Positions 8,740 through 18,767 of a DNA stretch of 41,332 bases are shown in pieces. Source of the DNA: Methylomonas methanica. Lineage in GTDB: Bacteria > Pseudomonadota > Gammaproteobacteria > Methylococcales > Methylomonadaceae. Within the stretch, counting starts at the first letter, position 1. Every line of letters begins with the position of its first letter. A model generated the notes under the pieces. It was not told the origin of the DNA. It ran no database searches and saw only the letters and a list, made by a program, of their open reading frames with translations. The stretch is from the NCBI RefSeq assembly GCF_001644035.1, contig NZ_LUUG01000090.1, positions 1-41,332 of the forward strand, in the 5' to 3' direction. Position numbers and translations under genes: made by a program.

Positions 8740-10857
8740 ATGGCTAAGACAATAACGGCAGTATGGCCGGGGCGACCCTATCCGCGCGGTGCATTTTGGG
8801 ATGGTGAAGGGGTGAATTTTGCTGTTTTTTCTGAACATGCCGAAAAAGTCGAATTATGTTTGTTCGATGTCAGGGGAAAGGACGAAGTCCAGCGCGTCGA
8901 ACTCAAAGAACGTAGCGATTTAGTCTGGCACTGCTATCTACCCGAGGCCAGACCCGGGCTGCTTTATGGTTTTCGGGTTCATGGACCTTACCGTCCGCAA
9001 CAGGGGCATAGGTTCAATCCGAACAAACTGCTGATAGAGCCCTATGCAAAAGATATTGTGGGGACGCCGCTCTGGAGCGACGCCCATTTCGGCTATCGGA
9101 TAGGCGCCAAGGACGATGATCTGTCTTTTAGTCGTCGCGACAATGCCAATGTCATGCCGAAGTGCCGGGTGATCGATCAGGCCTTCGCCTGGGGGAATGA
9201 TCATCCCCCCGATATTCAATGGTGCGATATGGTGATTTATGAGCTGCACGTCAAGGGCTTTACCATGCAACATCCCGATATTCTGCCCAAGTTGCGCGGC
9301 ACTTATGCCGGCTTGGCGATGGACCCCGTCATCGAGCACCTGCAACGGCTAGGCGTGACGACCGTTGAACTGATGCCGGTGCATGCTTTTCTTGATGATC
9401 GCCATCTGGTGGAACGTGGCGTGCGCAATTACTGGGGATATAACTCCATAGGCTTTCTGGCGCCCGATTCCCGCTATTCGGCCAGCGGCCAGGTCAGTGA
9501 ATTTAAAACCATGGTCAAGACCCTGCATAAAGCCGGTATCGAGGTGATTCTGGATGTGGTTTACAACCATACCGCCGAAGGCAATCACCTGGGGCCGACA
9601 CTGTCCTTCCGTGGTATCGACAATGCGTCCTACTATCGCCTGGCCGGTGATAATCCACGCTTTTACTTGGACTATACCGGCTGCGGCAATACCTTGGACA
9701 TGCAACAATCCTGCGTGCTGCAATTGATGATGGATAGCCTGCGTTATTGGGTGCAGGAAATGCATGTGGACGGCTTCCGTTTCGATCTGGCGTCCTCACT
9801 GGCAAGAGAGTTACACGACGTGAACCAGCTTGGCACCTTCTTCAATACCATCCGTCAGGATCCGGTGCTGAGTACCATCAAGCTGATTGCCGAACCCTGG
9901 GATATGGGCGAGGGCGGCTATCAAGTGGGAAACTTTCCGTTGGGCTGGTCGGAATGGAACGACAAGTATCGCGATAGTATTCGTGCCTACTGGAAAGGCG
10001 ACGAAGGCTTGATCGGGGAACTGGCGCAACGCTTGACAGGGTCAAGCGACCTTTACGAACGCAGTGGGCGGACACATGCCAGCATCAATTTCCTGACTGC
10101 CCACGACGGCTTTACCTTGCATGACCTGGTAACCTACAACGACAAGCACAATGAGGCCAATCAAGAAGGCAATTCCGGTACCGACAATAACCATTCCTGG
10201 AATTGCGGCGTCGAGGGCGAAACCGACGATCCTGAAATTAATGCCTTGCGCGCCCGGCAAAAGCGCAATCTACTTGCAACGCTGCTGTTTTCACAAGGGG
10301 TTCCGATGCTGCAGGCAGGCGACGAGATGGGGCGTACCCAGTTGGGTAATAACAATGCCTATTGTCAGGATAACGCGATTAGCTGGCTGTCATGGGAACT
10401 GAAGAAACAAGACAAGGATTTGCTGGCATTCACGAGGCGTATCATCAGCTTGCGCAACCAGCATCCCTTGTTTCGGCGACGGTATTTTTTTCAGGGAAGC
10501 CCCCATTACGGCGGCGAGATAAAAGATATCGTCTGGCTCAATTTCGATGGCTCCGAAACCAGAGACGACGACTGGAATCAGGCAACTTCGCATTGTTTGG
10601 GCCTTTATTTTGAAGGCGGCAAACTGATCGAAACTGACGGGCGCGGACGGCGTTTACAGGACAATAATCTCTTGCTGCTGCTGAATGCTTATCATGAGGA
10701 GATCGCATTTATGTTGCCGCAATTCGAGGATCATGAGCATTGGGAAGTGCTGCTCGACACGCGGGATGCAATTGGTACGCCGGATGTTACACGTTACAAA
10801 TCCGAGCAAGTTTATCCGTTGGGCGGACGCTCGCTGGTATTACTGAAGCAGGCGTAG
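8740..10857 (+). CDS. glgX: Glycogen debranching enzyme GlgX (isoamylase type)
   Basis: Cytoplasmic GH13 enzyme of 705 aa that hydrolyses alpha-1,6 branches of glycogen or limit dextrin. An N-terminal CBM48 domain ([19 protein letters not shown]) is followed by the catalytic barrel, with Asp349 ([13 protein letters not shown]), Glu385 ([16 protein letters not shown]) and Asp456 ([12 protein letters not shown]). The GYQVGNFP and NNAYCQDN segments are typical of GlgX/TreX. Length is normal for the family. The start is an ATG at 8740 with GAGG eight bases upstream, 75 bases after the TreS-Mak stop. In this cluster its linear products would feed TreY and TreZ. Confidence 0.95.
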   Translation: MAKTITAVWPGRPYPRGAFWDGEGVNFAVFSEHAEKVELCLFDVRGKDEVQRVELKERSDLVWHCYLPEARPGLLYGFRVHGPYRPQQGHRFNPNKLLIEPYAKDIVGTPLWSDAHFGYRIGAKDDDLSFSRRDNANVMPKCRVIDQAFAWGNDHPPDIQWCDMVIYELHVKGFTMQHPDILPKLRGTYAGLAMDPVIEHLQRLGVTTVELMPVHAFLDDRHLVERGVRNYWGYNSIGFLAPDSRYSASGQVSEFKTMVKTLHKAGIEVILDVVYNHTAEGNHLGPTLSFRGIDNASYYRLAGDNPRFYLDYTGCGNTLDMQQSCVLQLMMDSLRYWVQEMHVDGFRFDLASSLARELHDVNQLGTFFNTIRQDPVLSTIKLIAEPWDMGEGGYQVGNFPLGWSEWNDKYRDSIRAYWKGDEGLIGELAQRLTGSSDLYERSGRTHASINFLTAHDGFTLHDLVTYNDKHNEANQEGNSGTDNNHSWNCGVEGETDDPEINALRARQKRNLLATLLFSQGVPMLQAGDEMGRTQLGNNNAYCQDNAISWLSWELKKQDKDLLAFTRRIISLRNQHPLFRRRYFFQGSPHYGGEIKDIVWLNFDGSETRDDDWNQATSHCLGLYFEGGKLIETDGRGRRLQDNNLLLLLNAYHEEIAFMLPQFEDHEHWEVLLDTRDAIGTPDVTRYKSEQVYPLGGRSLVLLKQA

Positions 10858-10862
10858 ATCAC

Positions 10863-11153
10863 ATGAAACGCGCGCAGGACATGCCGTTTGAAGCTAGCGT
10901 GCTTTCCGATGGCAAGGCCTTTGACCGGCAGGATGATGACTGTCATGAGACCATCATTTATCAACCGCATATGGGCACATTCACTGCCGGAGGTAGCTTA
11001 GTGGTCGCCATGCGGCTTCTCGATCATTTGCTGGAATTAGGTGTTTCCGCCATTGGGCTGATGCCGGTCGCGGATTTTCAGGAGAATCGCAACCGGGGTT
11101 ACGACGGTGTACTGCTGTTTGCGTCGCTGGATGTAGGCCGCCTGATTCATTGA
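10863..11153 (+). pseudogene. Fragment of a TreZ/GlgB-like GH13 catalytic domain
   Basis: A 96-aa open frame starting 5 bases after the glgX stop and ending 12 bases before treY. Residues about 30-90 read as the first strands of a GH13 TreZ/GlgB barrel: IIYQPHMGTFTAGGSL, LDHLLELGVSAIGLMPVADF and NRGYDGV. The same places in the full TreZ at 14411-16360 read VIYEMHIGTFTHEGSW, LGVTVLEIMPVADF and WGYDGV. The fragment stops right after GYDGV and has no catalytic residues, and YEMH has become YQPH. Most likely it is the relic of an earlier treZ/glgB copy. A retained small coding gene is possible because the frame is intact and tightly spaced. Confidence 0.6.
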
Positions 11154-11165
11154 GGATGGGCAAAC

Positions 11166-14153
11166 ATGAATGATCATGATGTGAAATACTTTGTTGAAGA
11201 TCCTTCGTCCGAACGTGATCAAGGCGGGTTGGTACAAATACAACAAACCGACTTGCCACCGCCGCCTGAACCGCGCATTCCATTGGCCACCTATCGCCTG
11301 CAATTCAACGGCGACTTCACTTTCAATCACGCGCGTGAAATCGTTCCCTACCTGAGCGCGCTGGGCGTCTCCCACCTTTATGCCTCACCCTGTCTGAAGG
11401 CGCGGCCAGGCAGTCGGCACGGTTACGACATCATCGATCACAACGCGCTGAATCCGGAGATAGGCACGGACGAAGAATTTGAGCGACTTTGCGAAACGCT
11501 CGCTCAGCACGACATGGGCCAAATCATGGATATAGTGCCAAACCATATGGGCGTGCAGGGTGGCGATAACGCTTGGTGGCTGGACGTACTGGAAAACGGT
11601 CAGACAGCCGTTCATGCAAGGTTCTTCGATATCGACTGGGCGCCGATAAAGGCTAAACTGCACGGCAAGGTATTGTTGCCGGTGCTGGGCAATCATTATG
11701 GCGCGGTGCTGGAAAATGCCGAACTACAACTGCACTTTGATGCGGATCATGGTGAATTTGGCATTTATTACTACGAGCACCATTTTCCGGTGGATCCGGC
11801 GGAATATCCGAATATTCTGGCTTTTCGGATGGATGTTTTGAGCGCATGCTTAGGGGAGGGCAACCCGTTATTGGCGGAATACCAGAGTCTAGTGACCGCG
11901 TTCCATAACCTTCCTGCTCGGAGTGAAGTATCCCTTGAACGCCAGCTCGAGCGCCGGCGCGACAAGGAGGTGCATAAGCGGCAACTCGCCGGTCTCGTCA
12001 CGCATTTCGCCGAGATTGCTCGGTTTTTGGAAGAGAACTTACGCATCCTAAATGGTAAGGCCGGAGAACCTTCGAGCTTCGATCATCTCCACCGATTGAT
12101 CGAGGCGCAAGCATACCGGCTGGCATTTTGGCGGGTAGCCTCGGATGAGATTAATTATCGGCGGTTTTTCGACATCAACGGTCTGGCTGGTTTGCGCATG
12201 GAGAACGACGAGGTCTTCGATGCGACCCATCAGTTATTGTTGCGGCTGGTTCAGGACTGCAAACTGGATGGCTTGCGTCTGGACCATCCTGATGGTTTGT
12301 ACGATCCGGAAGCCTATTTTCGCAAGTTGGTCGAACATTGTAACCATGTCGGACGCGCACCTTATCTGGTGGTCGAAAAAATACTGGCGGTAGACGAAGA
12401 TTTACGCGGCAGTTGGCCGGTGCACGGTACGACGGGTTATGAATTTACCAATCTGCTTAACGGGCTATTTGTCGATACCAGCGCCGCGGAACGCATGCAG
12501 CGTGCATATCACAGCTTCATCGGCGAGCATGTCGATTTCGATAATCTGCTCTACAGATCCAAGAAGCTGATCATGAAGTCTGCGCTGTCGGGAGAGTTAA
12601 ATGTGTTGGCCAATTTGCTATCGAAAATTGCCGAAGCCGACCGCCATACCTGCGATTACACTTTGAACGGATTGCGCACGGCATTGGCTGAAATCGTTGC
12701 CTGCTTTCCGGTTTATCGTGGCTACATCAGTGCCCGCGAAGTAACCCAGGAAGATCTCTGTAACATAGAACAGGCCGCCCTAGCGGCAAAACGTCGAAGC
12801 ACCACAGCAGACGCCAGCATTTTCGATTTTGTGCGAGATGTACTCACGCTGGTTACAGCAGAGGGCAAGTCGCCTTCATATGCCGCGCAGGTGCTGGCGT
12901 TTTCCATGAAATTTCAGCAGTTCACTAGTCCGGTCATGGCAAAGGGACTGGAGGATACCGGCGCCTATATCTATCACCGCTTGCTGTCGCTGAACGAAGT
13001 CGGTGGCGACCCGCGTCGATTCGGTGTGACCCGCAGCGCATTTCACCGTGCCAATCAGCGGCGCGCCGAACTAAGTCCGCATTCCATGTTAGCCACTGCC
13101 TCCCACGACACCAAACGCAGTGAAGATATGCGCGCACGTATTAATGTGTTATCTGAAATGCCGGCTGCTTGGCGGTTAGCGCTAAGACATTGGAGCCGTG
13201 CCAACCAACGTCTTAAATGCATGGTGGATGGTGTGGTGGTTCCCACTCTCAACGATGAATATTTCATCTATCAGACCTTGCTAGGGATTTGGCCGCTAGG
13301 TGAACCCGGCGCCAATGAAATGGCGCGACTCGCTGTTCGAGTCAGGGAATATCTGGTCAAGGCCTTGCGCGAAGCTAAGGTATATACCAGTTGGATAAAC
13401 CCAAACAGAGCCTATGAAGATGCGGTAACAGCATTTGCCGAAGCGCTGATCAATTCGCCGGCAGAGGGTGCATTCCTGAAGGATTTTCAGCCTTTTCAGC
13501 GGCGGATCGCGCGGCTCGGGCTGTTCAACAGCCTATCGCAGACGTTGATCAAGCTCACTGCGCCGGGGGTGCCGGATATTTATCAAGGTTGCGAATGTTG
13601 GGATTTCAGCTTGGTGGACCCCGACAACCGACGGCCGGTGGATTTCGATTCCCGACAAACCATGCTGAATGCATTGCAGACGCTTGTTGCCCAGGAATCG
13701 CCTCAACGTAGTGCAGGGGTAAGGGCGCTAAGTGAGACGCTGGAAGACGGCCGTGCCAAATTGCTGATTGTCCAGTCAACCCTAGCGCTGCGGAAACGTT
13801 GGCCGAAAGTGTTTCAACAGGGAAGCTATTTGCCCCTGACAGTCAGGGGCGAGCATGCAGCTCATTTGTGCGCCTATGCACGCCTTGCCGGTGAGCGTAT
13901 CGTCATTACCGTGGCGCCGCGCTTGCTCGCGCGGCGACTGGGCGAAGCGGATGGGCTTCCGCTGGGAGAAAAGTTTTGGGGGAATACCTCGGTGGAACTA
14001 CCTATTCATCAGCAGGATAAGGCATATACCTGCGTCTTCACCGGGAAGGTAATTAAGCCTCAGAAACGGCAGTCTCATTGGCATATGTCCATCGCGCAAG
14101 TGCTGGCGGAGTTTCCGGTGGGACTGGTTATCGGAGAGAAAGTGCCGTCCTGA
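11166..14153 (+). CDS. treY: Maltooligosyltrehalose synthase TreY
   Basis: GH13 enzyme of 995 aa that turns the reducing end of a maltodextrin into an alpha,alpha-1,1 trehalosyl end. Family marks in order: PLATYRLQFNGDFTF, YLSALGVSHLYASP, RPGSRHGYDIIDHN, MDIVPNHMGV, Asp373 in DGLRLDHPDGLYDPE, the Glu in VVEKILAVDEDL, and the late Asp in ATASHDTKRSEDMRARI. The protein is a little longer than many TreY proteins, with an acidic 35-aa N-terminal lead. The ATG at 11166 follows GAGGATGGGC. It pairs with treZ downstream; the two enzymes act in sequence on glucan freed by GlgX. Confidence 0.95.
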   Translation: MNDHDVKYFVEDPSSERDQGGLVQIQQTDLPPPPEPRIPLATYRLQFNGDFTFNHAREIVPYLSALGVSHLYASPCLKARPGSRHGYDIIDHNALNPEIGTDEEFERLCETLAQHDMGQIMDIVPNHMGVQGGDNAWWLDVLENGQTAVHARFFDIDWAPIKAKLHGKVLLPVLGNHYGAVLENAELQLHFDADHGEFGIYYYEHHFPVDPAEYPNILAFRMDVLSACLGEGNPLLAEYQSLVTAFHNLPARSEVSLERQLERRRDKEVHKRQLAGLVTHFAEIARFLEENLRILNGKAGEPSSFDHLHRLIEAQAYRLAFWRVASDEINYRRFFDINGLAGLRMENDEVFDATHQLLLRLVQDCKLDGLRLDHPDGLYDPEAYFRKLVEHCNHVGRAPYLVVEKILAVDEDLRGSWPVHGTTGYEFTNLLNGLFVDTSAAERMQRAYHSFIGEHVDFDNLLYRSKKLIMKSALSGELNVLANLLSKIAEADRHTCDYTLNGLRTALAEIVACFPVYRGYISAREVTQEDLCNIEQAALAAKRRSTTADASIFDFVRDVLTLVTAEGKSPSYAAQVLAFSMKFQQFTSPVMAKGLEDTGAYIYHRLLSLNEVGGDPRRFGVTRSAFHRANQRRAELSPHSMLATASHDTKRSEDMRARINVLSEMPAAWRLALRHWSRANQRLKCMVDGVVVPTLNDEYFIYQTLLGIWPLGEPGANEMARLAVRVREYLVKALREAKVYTSWINPNRAYEDAVTAFAEALINSPAEGAFLKDFQPFQRRIARLGLFNSLSQTLIKLTAPGVPDIYQGCECWDFSLVDPDNRRPVDFDSRQTMLNALQTLVAQESPQRSAGVRALSETLEDGRAKLLIVQSTLALRKRWPKVFQQGSYLPLTVRGEHAAHLCAYARLAGERIVITVAPRLLARRLGEADGLPLGEKFWGNTSVELPIHQQDKAYTCVFTGKVIKPQKRQSHWHMSIAQVLAEFPVGLVIGEKVPS

Positions 14154-14186
14154 CTTGAATTTGTAGGATCCCGCTACAAATAACTT

Positions 14187-14222
14187 CCCCCTTTGAAAAA
14201 GTACCCACAGGGCATAAAGGGG
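14187..14222. repeat. Hairpin interrupted by a 17-bp palindromic insert
   Basis: CCCCCTTTGAAAAAG (14187-14201) and GGGG (14219-14222) would form a continuous C5TT...AAG5 hairpin. They are separated by TACCCACAGGGCATAAA (14202-14218). The same 17 bases, with one mismatch, are inserted in the IS5-type transposase at 26566-26582. The hairpin plus the AGGGAGGATTT that follows resembles a common intergenic repeat type. The rest of the 257-base treY-treZ gap holds no gene. Confidence 0.6.
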
Positions 14223-14410
14223 ATCAAGGGAGGATTTATTAAAAAATTCCCCCAGCCCCTCGCCAACTGCTCCATGCGTTGACCTACCTTCTGCATCCTT
14301 GCAGTCGTCTTTGTCAAAGAGGGGAGCAATAATCGGGTGATTCGGCATAATCCGAATTTCGGGTAGTTATTTATGACGATACCCTTAGTGGCTTACTTGG
14401 AGCAATAATC

Positions 14411-16360
14411 GTGCGCGAACCGATAAACAGCGAATTAGTCAATGGCCGCCGCTTCCCAATTGGAGCGGAGCGAGTGCCCGGAAAAGGCGTGCATTTTCGT
14501 GTCTGGGCACCGGAAAGAAAAACGGTGAAATTGGTCATTCATTCGCAGGTTGAAGCGATTGATTCTCCTAAACCGCCGACCGAAATTGAACTATCAAGCG
14601 AGGGAAACGGTTATTTTTCGGGGATTTTGCAAGATGCTTGTGTAGGGAGCCTATACCGCTACCTGCTGGATGATGACCCGCAACCCTATCCTGATCCCGC
14701 CTCGCGTTTTCAACCCCAGGGGCCTCACGGGCCGTCGCAAGTGATCGATGCCTTAACCTTCGACTGGACGGACACCGCCTGGACAGGTATTGAGCCCCAT
14801 GGCCAGGTCATTTATGAAATGCATATCGGTACATTTACGCATGAAGGCAGTTGGCTCGCTGCGGCCAGAGAGCTACCTGAACTGGCCAACTTGGGCGTGA
14901 CGGTGCTGGAGATCATGCCGGTGGCCGATTTTCCGGGTCGGTTCGGCTGGGGTTATGATGGCGTCAACTGGTTTGCGCCGACACGGCTTTATGGCACCCC
15001 CGACGATTTTCGCTATTTCGTAAACCAAGCTCACTCCGTGGGCCTTGGCGTGATTCTGGATGTGGTCTTCAATCATCTGGGACCGGATGGAAATTATCTA
15101 TCGAAATTCTCCAGCCATTACTTTTCTAGTCGCTATCAGTGCGATTGGGGAGAGCCGCTAAATTTTGATGGCACGAATGCAGTCGGCGTGCGCGAATATG
15201 TACTCGCCAATGCCGCTTATTGGATTAAAGAGTTTCACCTTGACGGTCTGCGGCTTGACGCAACTCAGCAAATCTTCGACAGCTCTGCTGAAAATATTAT
15301 TGCCGCGATCGTGAAGGCAGTGCGTAGCGCCGGAGCTCCGCGTAAGACATTTATTGTCGGCGAGAATGAGCCGCAGGATGCAAAATTGTTTTTGCCTACC
15401 GAACACGGGGGTTTCGGCCTCGATGCATTATGGAACGACGATTTCCACCACACCGCGATGGTGGCGTTAACAGGGCGCGCGGATGCTTACTATAGCGATT
15501 ACCGGGGCGTGGCTCAGGAATTTGTCTCCACGTTGAAGCGAGGTTTCTTGTATCAAGGTCAATGGTACTCATGGCAGAACAAAGCACGCGGAACCCTAGG
15601 TCTGGACATGCCTCCGGCCAAGTTCGTCAACTTCATCCAAAACCATGATCAATTAGCCAATTCCGGCAGTGGCAAACGCGTCCACTTATTAACCAGCCCT
15701 AACCGCTACCGGGCTTTGACAACCCTGTTCGTATTGGCACCGCAGACGCCTATGTTGTTTCAAGGCCAGGAGTTTGCAGCCACCAGTCCATTCTTTTATT
15801 TCGCCGACCACAAGGACGAAACTGCCCATTTGGTGGCGCGAGGACGCGCAGATTTTCTAGCCCAATTTCGTGCCTTGGCAACACCTGAAATGCAGGCCAA
15901 ACTACCCGATCCCGGTGACCCACAAACCTTTACCGCTTCAAAACTGGATTTGAATGAGCGTATTCAGCATCAGGAGGAATATGCCTTACACCTCGATTTG
16001 TTAAGTATGCGCCGTAACGATCAAGCGTTTCAAGCCAGCCAGCGAAGCAGCCGCATCGATGGCGCAGTGTTAAGCCAGGATGCCTGGGTGATACGTTTTT
16101 TCGGGGAGAATTCGGGTGATGACCGGCTTTTATTGGTTAATCTGAGCCGTGATCTTCATCTGGTGCCGGCGCCGGAACCGCTATTGGCCCCGCCGAAGGA
16201 CTGTGTCTGGGATGCCATGTGGTTCAGCGACGATCCTCGTTACGGCGGAATGGGCATGCCGCGCTGGCCCTTGAAAGGTCCGTGGTATCTTCAAGGCGAA
16301 TCCGCCGTGGTGTTACAGCCTATTAAACAAGCAAAGGATGGTGTTGAACATGAACAATGA
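14411..16360 (+). CDS. treZ: Malto-oligosyltrehalose trehalohydrolase TreZ
   Basis: GH13 enzyme of 649 aa that releases trehalose from maltooligosyltrehalose, the second step after TreY. An N-terminal CBM48-like domain (GKGVHFRVWAPERKTV) precedes the barrel, which has VIYEMHIGTFTHEGSW, the nucleophile Asp283 (DGLRLDATQQIFD), the acid/base Glu318 (IVGENEPQ) and the late Asp in NFIQNHDQLAN. FLAPQTPMLFQGQEF-like sequence and a C-terminal beta domain complete it. Length is typical. The start is GTG at 14411 with GGAG ten bases upstream. Its last codons overlap the start of the next gene, so the two are translationally linked. Confidence 0.93.
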   Translation: MREPINSELVNGRRFPIGAERVPGKGVHFRVWAPERKTVKLVIHSQVEAIDSPKPPTEIELSSEGNGYFSGILQDACVGSLYRYLLDDDPQPYPDPASRFQPQGPHGPSQVIDALTFDWTDTAWTGIEPHGQVIYEMHIGTFTHEGSWLAAARELPELANLGVTVLEIMPVADFPGRFGWGYDGVNWFAPTRLYGTPDDFRYFVNQAHSVGLGVILDVVFNHLGPDGNYLSKFSSHYFSSRYQCDWGEPLNFDGTNAVGVREYVLANAAYWIKEFHLDGLRLDATQQIFDSSAENIIAAIVKAVRSAGAPRKTFIVGENEPQDAKLFLPTEHGGFGLDALWNDDFHHTAMVALTGRADAYYSDYRGVAQEFVSTLKRGFLYQGQWYSWQNKARGTLGLDMPPAKFVNFIQNHDQLANSGSGKRVHLLTSPNRYRALTTLFVLAPQTPMLFQGQEFAATSPFFYFADHKDETAHLVARGRADFLAQFRALATPEMQAKLPDPGDPQTFTASKLDLNERIQHQEEYALHLDLLSMRRNDQAFQASQRSSRIDGAVLSQDAWVIRFFGENSGDDRLLLVNLSRDLHLVPAPEPLLAPPKDCVWDAMWFSDDPRYGGMGMPRWPLKGPWYLQGESAVVLQPIKQAKDGVEHEQ

Positions 16361-18392
16361 TATTGGTATTCGAACCCTTTGGACCGGAGACCCCGCGGAG
16401 CAGGAAGAGTTACTGAAACGCGAATGGCTTGTCACCAACGGTCTTGGCGGTTATGCGTCAGGAACCATTTCGGGCGTACCCACCCGCCGTTTCCACAGCC
16501 TTTTAACCGCTGCGCTTTCCGATCCTCGCGGCCGCTACGTGATGCTCAATCAACTCAGCGAGTTGGTTCGGTTTCCCGATGGCAGCAGCCAAAAAATAGG
16601 CGGCATCGAATTGGCGGACGGATCGCTCGATCTTTACGGCATGTCCAGTCTGCGCGAATTCCGCCTGGAATCGGGCTTACCGGTATGGCGCTATGAAGTG
16701 GCAGACCATGTGATTGAAAAATGGATCATGATGCCTTATATGAGCAATACCGTTCTGGTGAAATATCGCCTGGTGTCAGGCACCGGGCCGTTAAGGCTCA
16801 AGATTCGTTTAGCCGTGCATTTTCGTCGCCATGAAGCTTCTTTGGCCGAAGGCTTTCCACTGGATTCCTACGATCTTAAAGCCTCCGCCGGACGTCTTGA
16901 AATCCATGGATTTTCAATGCCCCCTTTGCGTCTGTATGTCGATGGCGAGAACCCGGCATTCACGATTGAAGCCAAACGCTTCAGCGACATTCTTTACCGT
17001 ATAGAGGAACAAAGAGGCTATGAAGCTCAGGGTAATCTATGGAGCCCCGGTTATTTTCGCGTTGATCTGGCCGTCGGTAAAGATGTCACCTTGATAGCTT
17101 CTGCGGAAAGCCGGGAAAGCACCATGGCGCTGACGCCTGCGGAAACCTTTCAGGCCGAACTGGAACGGCGTCGACGTTTACTGGCGGCGGCGCGTCCGGA
17201 ACTGAATAACGGCTTGACCAAACAGTTGGTGCTGGCAGCCGACCAGTTTATTATCGCGCCGGTCGAAAGGGGTAGCGAAACGTCTCGTATCTGTGCAACC
17301 GGCGGCGATGTGCGAACTATCATTGCCGGTTACCACTGGTTTACCGATTGGGGACGGGACACCATGATCAGCCTCGAGGGCCTGACGCTGGCTACGGGAC
17401 GCCATTCCGAGGCGGGGCACATTCTGCGTACTTTTGCCCATCATCTGCGTGACGGCCTGATTCCCAACCTGTTTCCGGAAGGAGAAAGCGAGGGCGTGTA
17501 TTACACCGCCGATGCGACGCTGTGGTTTTTCCATGCGCTGGACCGTTATATCGAGCGTACTGGAGACCGGGCTTTGCTCAGGGAATTGCTGCCCAAACTG
17601 TTGGATATCATCGAACATCATGTTCGGGGCACTCGCTTCGGGATACATTGCGATCCCGGTGACGGTCTGCTGGTCCAGGGCGATCCGCGCTACGCGTTGA
17701 CCTGGATGGATGCCAAATTAGGCGATTGGGTCGTTACACCGCGTCGCGGCAAAGCCGTTGAAATCAACGCCTTGTGGTACAACGCGCTGCGTCTTATGGA
17801 AAAATGGCTGCAGGAGGAAAACTTAAGCTCAAACTCGATCGAGATGGCAAAGCGTGCCGATGTCACCCGCCTTAGCTTTAATCAGCGGTTTTGGAATGCC
17901 CAGACTGGATACCTGTACGATGTGGTCGACGGTGAAAGCGGTCAAAACGACCCGGCGTGTCGGCCCAATCAAGTATTCAGTTTATCGCTACCCCATCCGG
18001 TATTGGATCAGGCGCATTGGCACTCGGTATTTCAGGCTGTCAAAGACCGGCTGTTGACGCCGGTGGGGCTTAGGACCTTGTCCCCGGATCATCCCGACTA
18101 TAAATCCCATTACCATGGCGACCTTCGCGCCCGCGATGCCTCTTATCATCAAGGCACGGTCTGGCCCTGGCTACTGGGACCTTATACCGATGCCTGGTTA
18201 CGCGTTTATCCAGACCAGCGAAAAGAGGCGCGTGATTTTCTCGATCAATTATTGGAGAGACATTTGCATGAGGCTTGTATCGGCTCCGTCAGCGAAGTGT
18301 TCGATGCCGAAAGTGTATACGCCCCGCGAGGCTGTATCGCGCAGGCTTGGAGCGTAGCGGAGATCCTGCGTGTATGGATGAAGGTTGCTTAA
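16350..18392 (+). CDS. Amylo-alpha-1,6-glucosidase (GDE C-terminal type)
   Basis: Protein of 680 aa of the glycogen debranching enzyme family (GDE_C, GH133-like). The N-terminal domain opens with REWLVTNGLGGYASGTISG and GVPTRRFHSLL. The (alpha/alpha)6 barrel carries YHWFTDWGRDTMISLEGL (about residue 330), RPNQVFSLSLPHPVL, HQGTVWPWLLGPY and GSVSEVFDAE. It removes alpha-1,6-linked glucose left on glycogen and complements GlgX. The frame is also open from an ATG at 16338; I prefer the ATG at 16350 because the first has AAAGG immediately abutting it. Either start overlaps the treZ 3' end. Last gene of the cluster; a candidate terminator lies 119 bases after the stop. Confidence 0.88.
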   Translation: MNNDIGIRTLWTGDPAEQEELLKREWLVTNGLGGYASGTISGVPTRRFHSLLTAALSDPRGRYVMLNQLSELVRFPDGSSQKIGGIELADGSLDLYGMSSLREFRLESGLPVWRYEVADHVIEKWIMMPYMSNTVLVKYRLVSGTGPLRLKIRLAVHFRRHEASLAEGFPLDSYDLKASAGRLEIHGFSMPPLRLYVDGENPAFTIEAKRFSDILYRIEEQRGYEAQGNLWSPGYFRVDLAVGKDVTLIASAESRESTMALTPAETFQAELERRRRLLAAARPELNNGLTKQLVLAADQFIIAPVERGSETSRICATGGDVRTIIAGYHWFTDWGRDTMISLEGLTLATGRHSEAGHILRTFAHHLRDGLIPNLFPEGESEGVYYTADATLWFFHALDRYIERTGDRALLRELLPKLLDIIEHHVRGTRFGIHCDPGDGLLVQGDPRYALTWMDAKLGDWVVTPRRGKAVEINALWYNALRLMEKWLQEENLSSNSIEMAKRADVTRLSFNQRFWNAQTGYLYDVVDGESGQNDPACRPNQVFSLSLPHPVLDQAHWHSVFQAVKDRLLTPVGLRTLSPDHPDYKSHYHGDLRARDASYHQGTVWPWLLGPYTDAWLRVYPDQRKEARDFLDQLLERHLHEACIGSVSEVFDAESVYAPRGCIAQAWSVAEILRVWMKVA

Positions 18393-18510
18393 CCGCCTGC
18401 AAAATTTTCCATAGCTCTGGCGTAAAGAAGTGTCGAAAAATTTCTTACCCCCCAGGTTGTTCAATAACTTTTTTCCGAGAATCCTTGAGTGGAAAAGATG
18501 AATAAAGTTG

Positions 18511-18539
18511 CCGAAATCAGACGACTACATTTCGGTTTT
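18511..18539 (+). terminator. Candidate rho-independent terminator of the trehalose cluster
   Basis: CCGAAAT (18511-18517) pairs with ATTTCGG (18529-18535) across an 11-base loop and is followed by TTTT. The stem is short (7 bp) and the loop wide, so it is only a candidate. The surrounding gap 18393-18767 between converging genes holds no credible ORF; a diverged repeat lies at 18683. Confidence 0.4.
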
Positions 18540-18682
18540 GTTGAACAGGTAACCCCATACCGCGACTGTTTCCGTGCTGAAAATCATGGGTTGTGTCTCA
18601 AGCTCACGGGCTGAAAGCCGCAAGAGAATTTACTGAACTGATTTGGGATGGTGGAATGACTGAAATAGGCGGGGTGAGGCAA

Positions 18683-18730
18683 TGATGATGTCAATTTTGC
18701 CGCCGAATATCGGACAGACGACTGGGTTAC
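18683..18730 (+). repeat. Diverged ~48-bp dispersed repeat, copy 1
   Basis: The stretch containing ATGTCAATTTTGC, CGCCGAATATCGGACA and CGACTGGGTTAC matches 40629-40676 (ATGTCAATTTGCT, CGCCGAATACCGGACA, CGATTGGGCCAC) with a few substitutions and one small indel. Both copies are intergenic, in the gap after a major gene group. No ORF explains the conservation. Confidence 0.5.
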
Positions 18731-18767
18731 ACACTATACCTTACAAGAAGGCAGTGTGGCAGCATGC

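Noticed and set aside
9349-9765. Minus-strand frames of 135-138 aa inside glgX, and many like them in the GH13 genes
   Set aside because: Antisense shadows of strongly coding genes; no ribosome site or domain.
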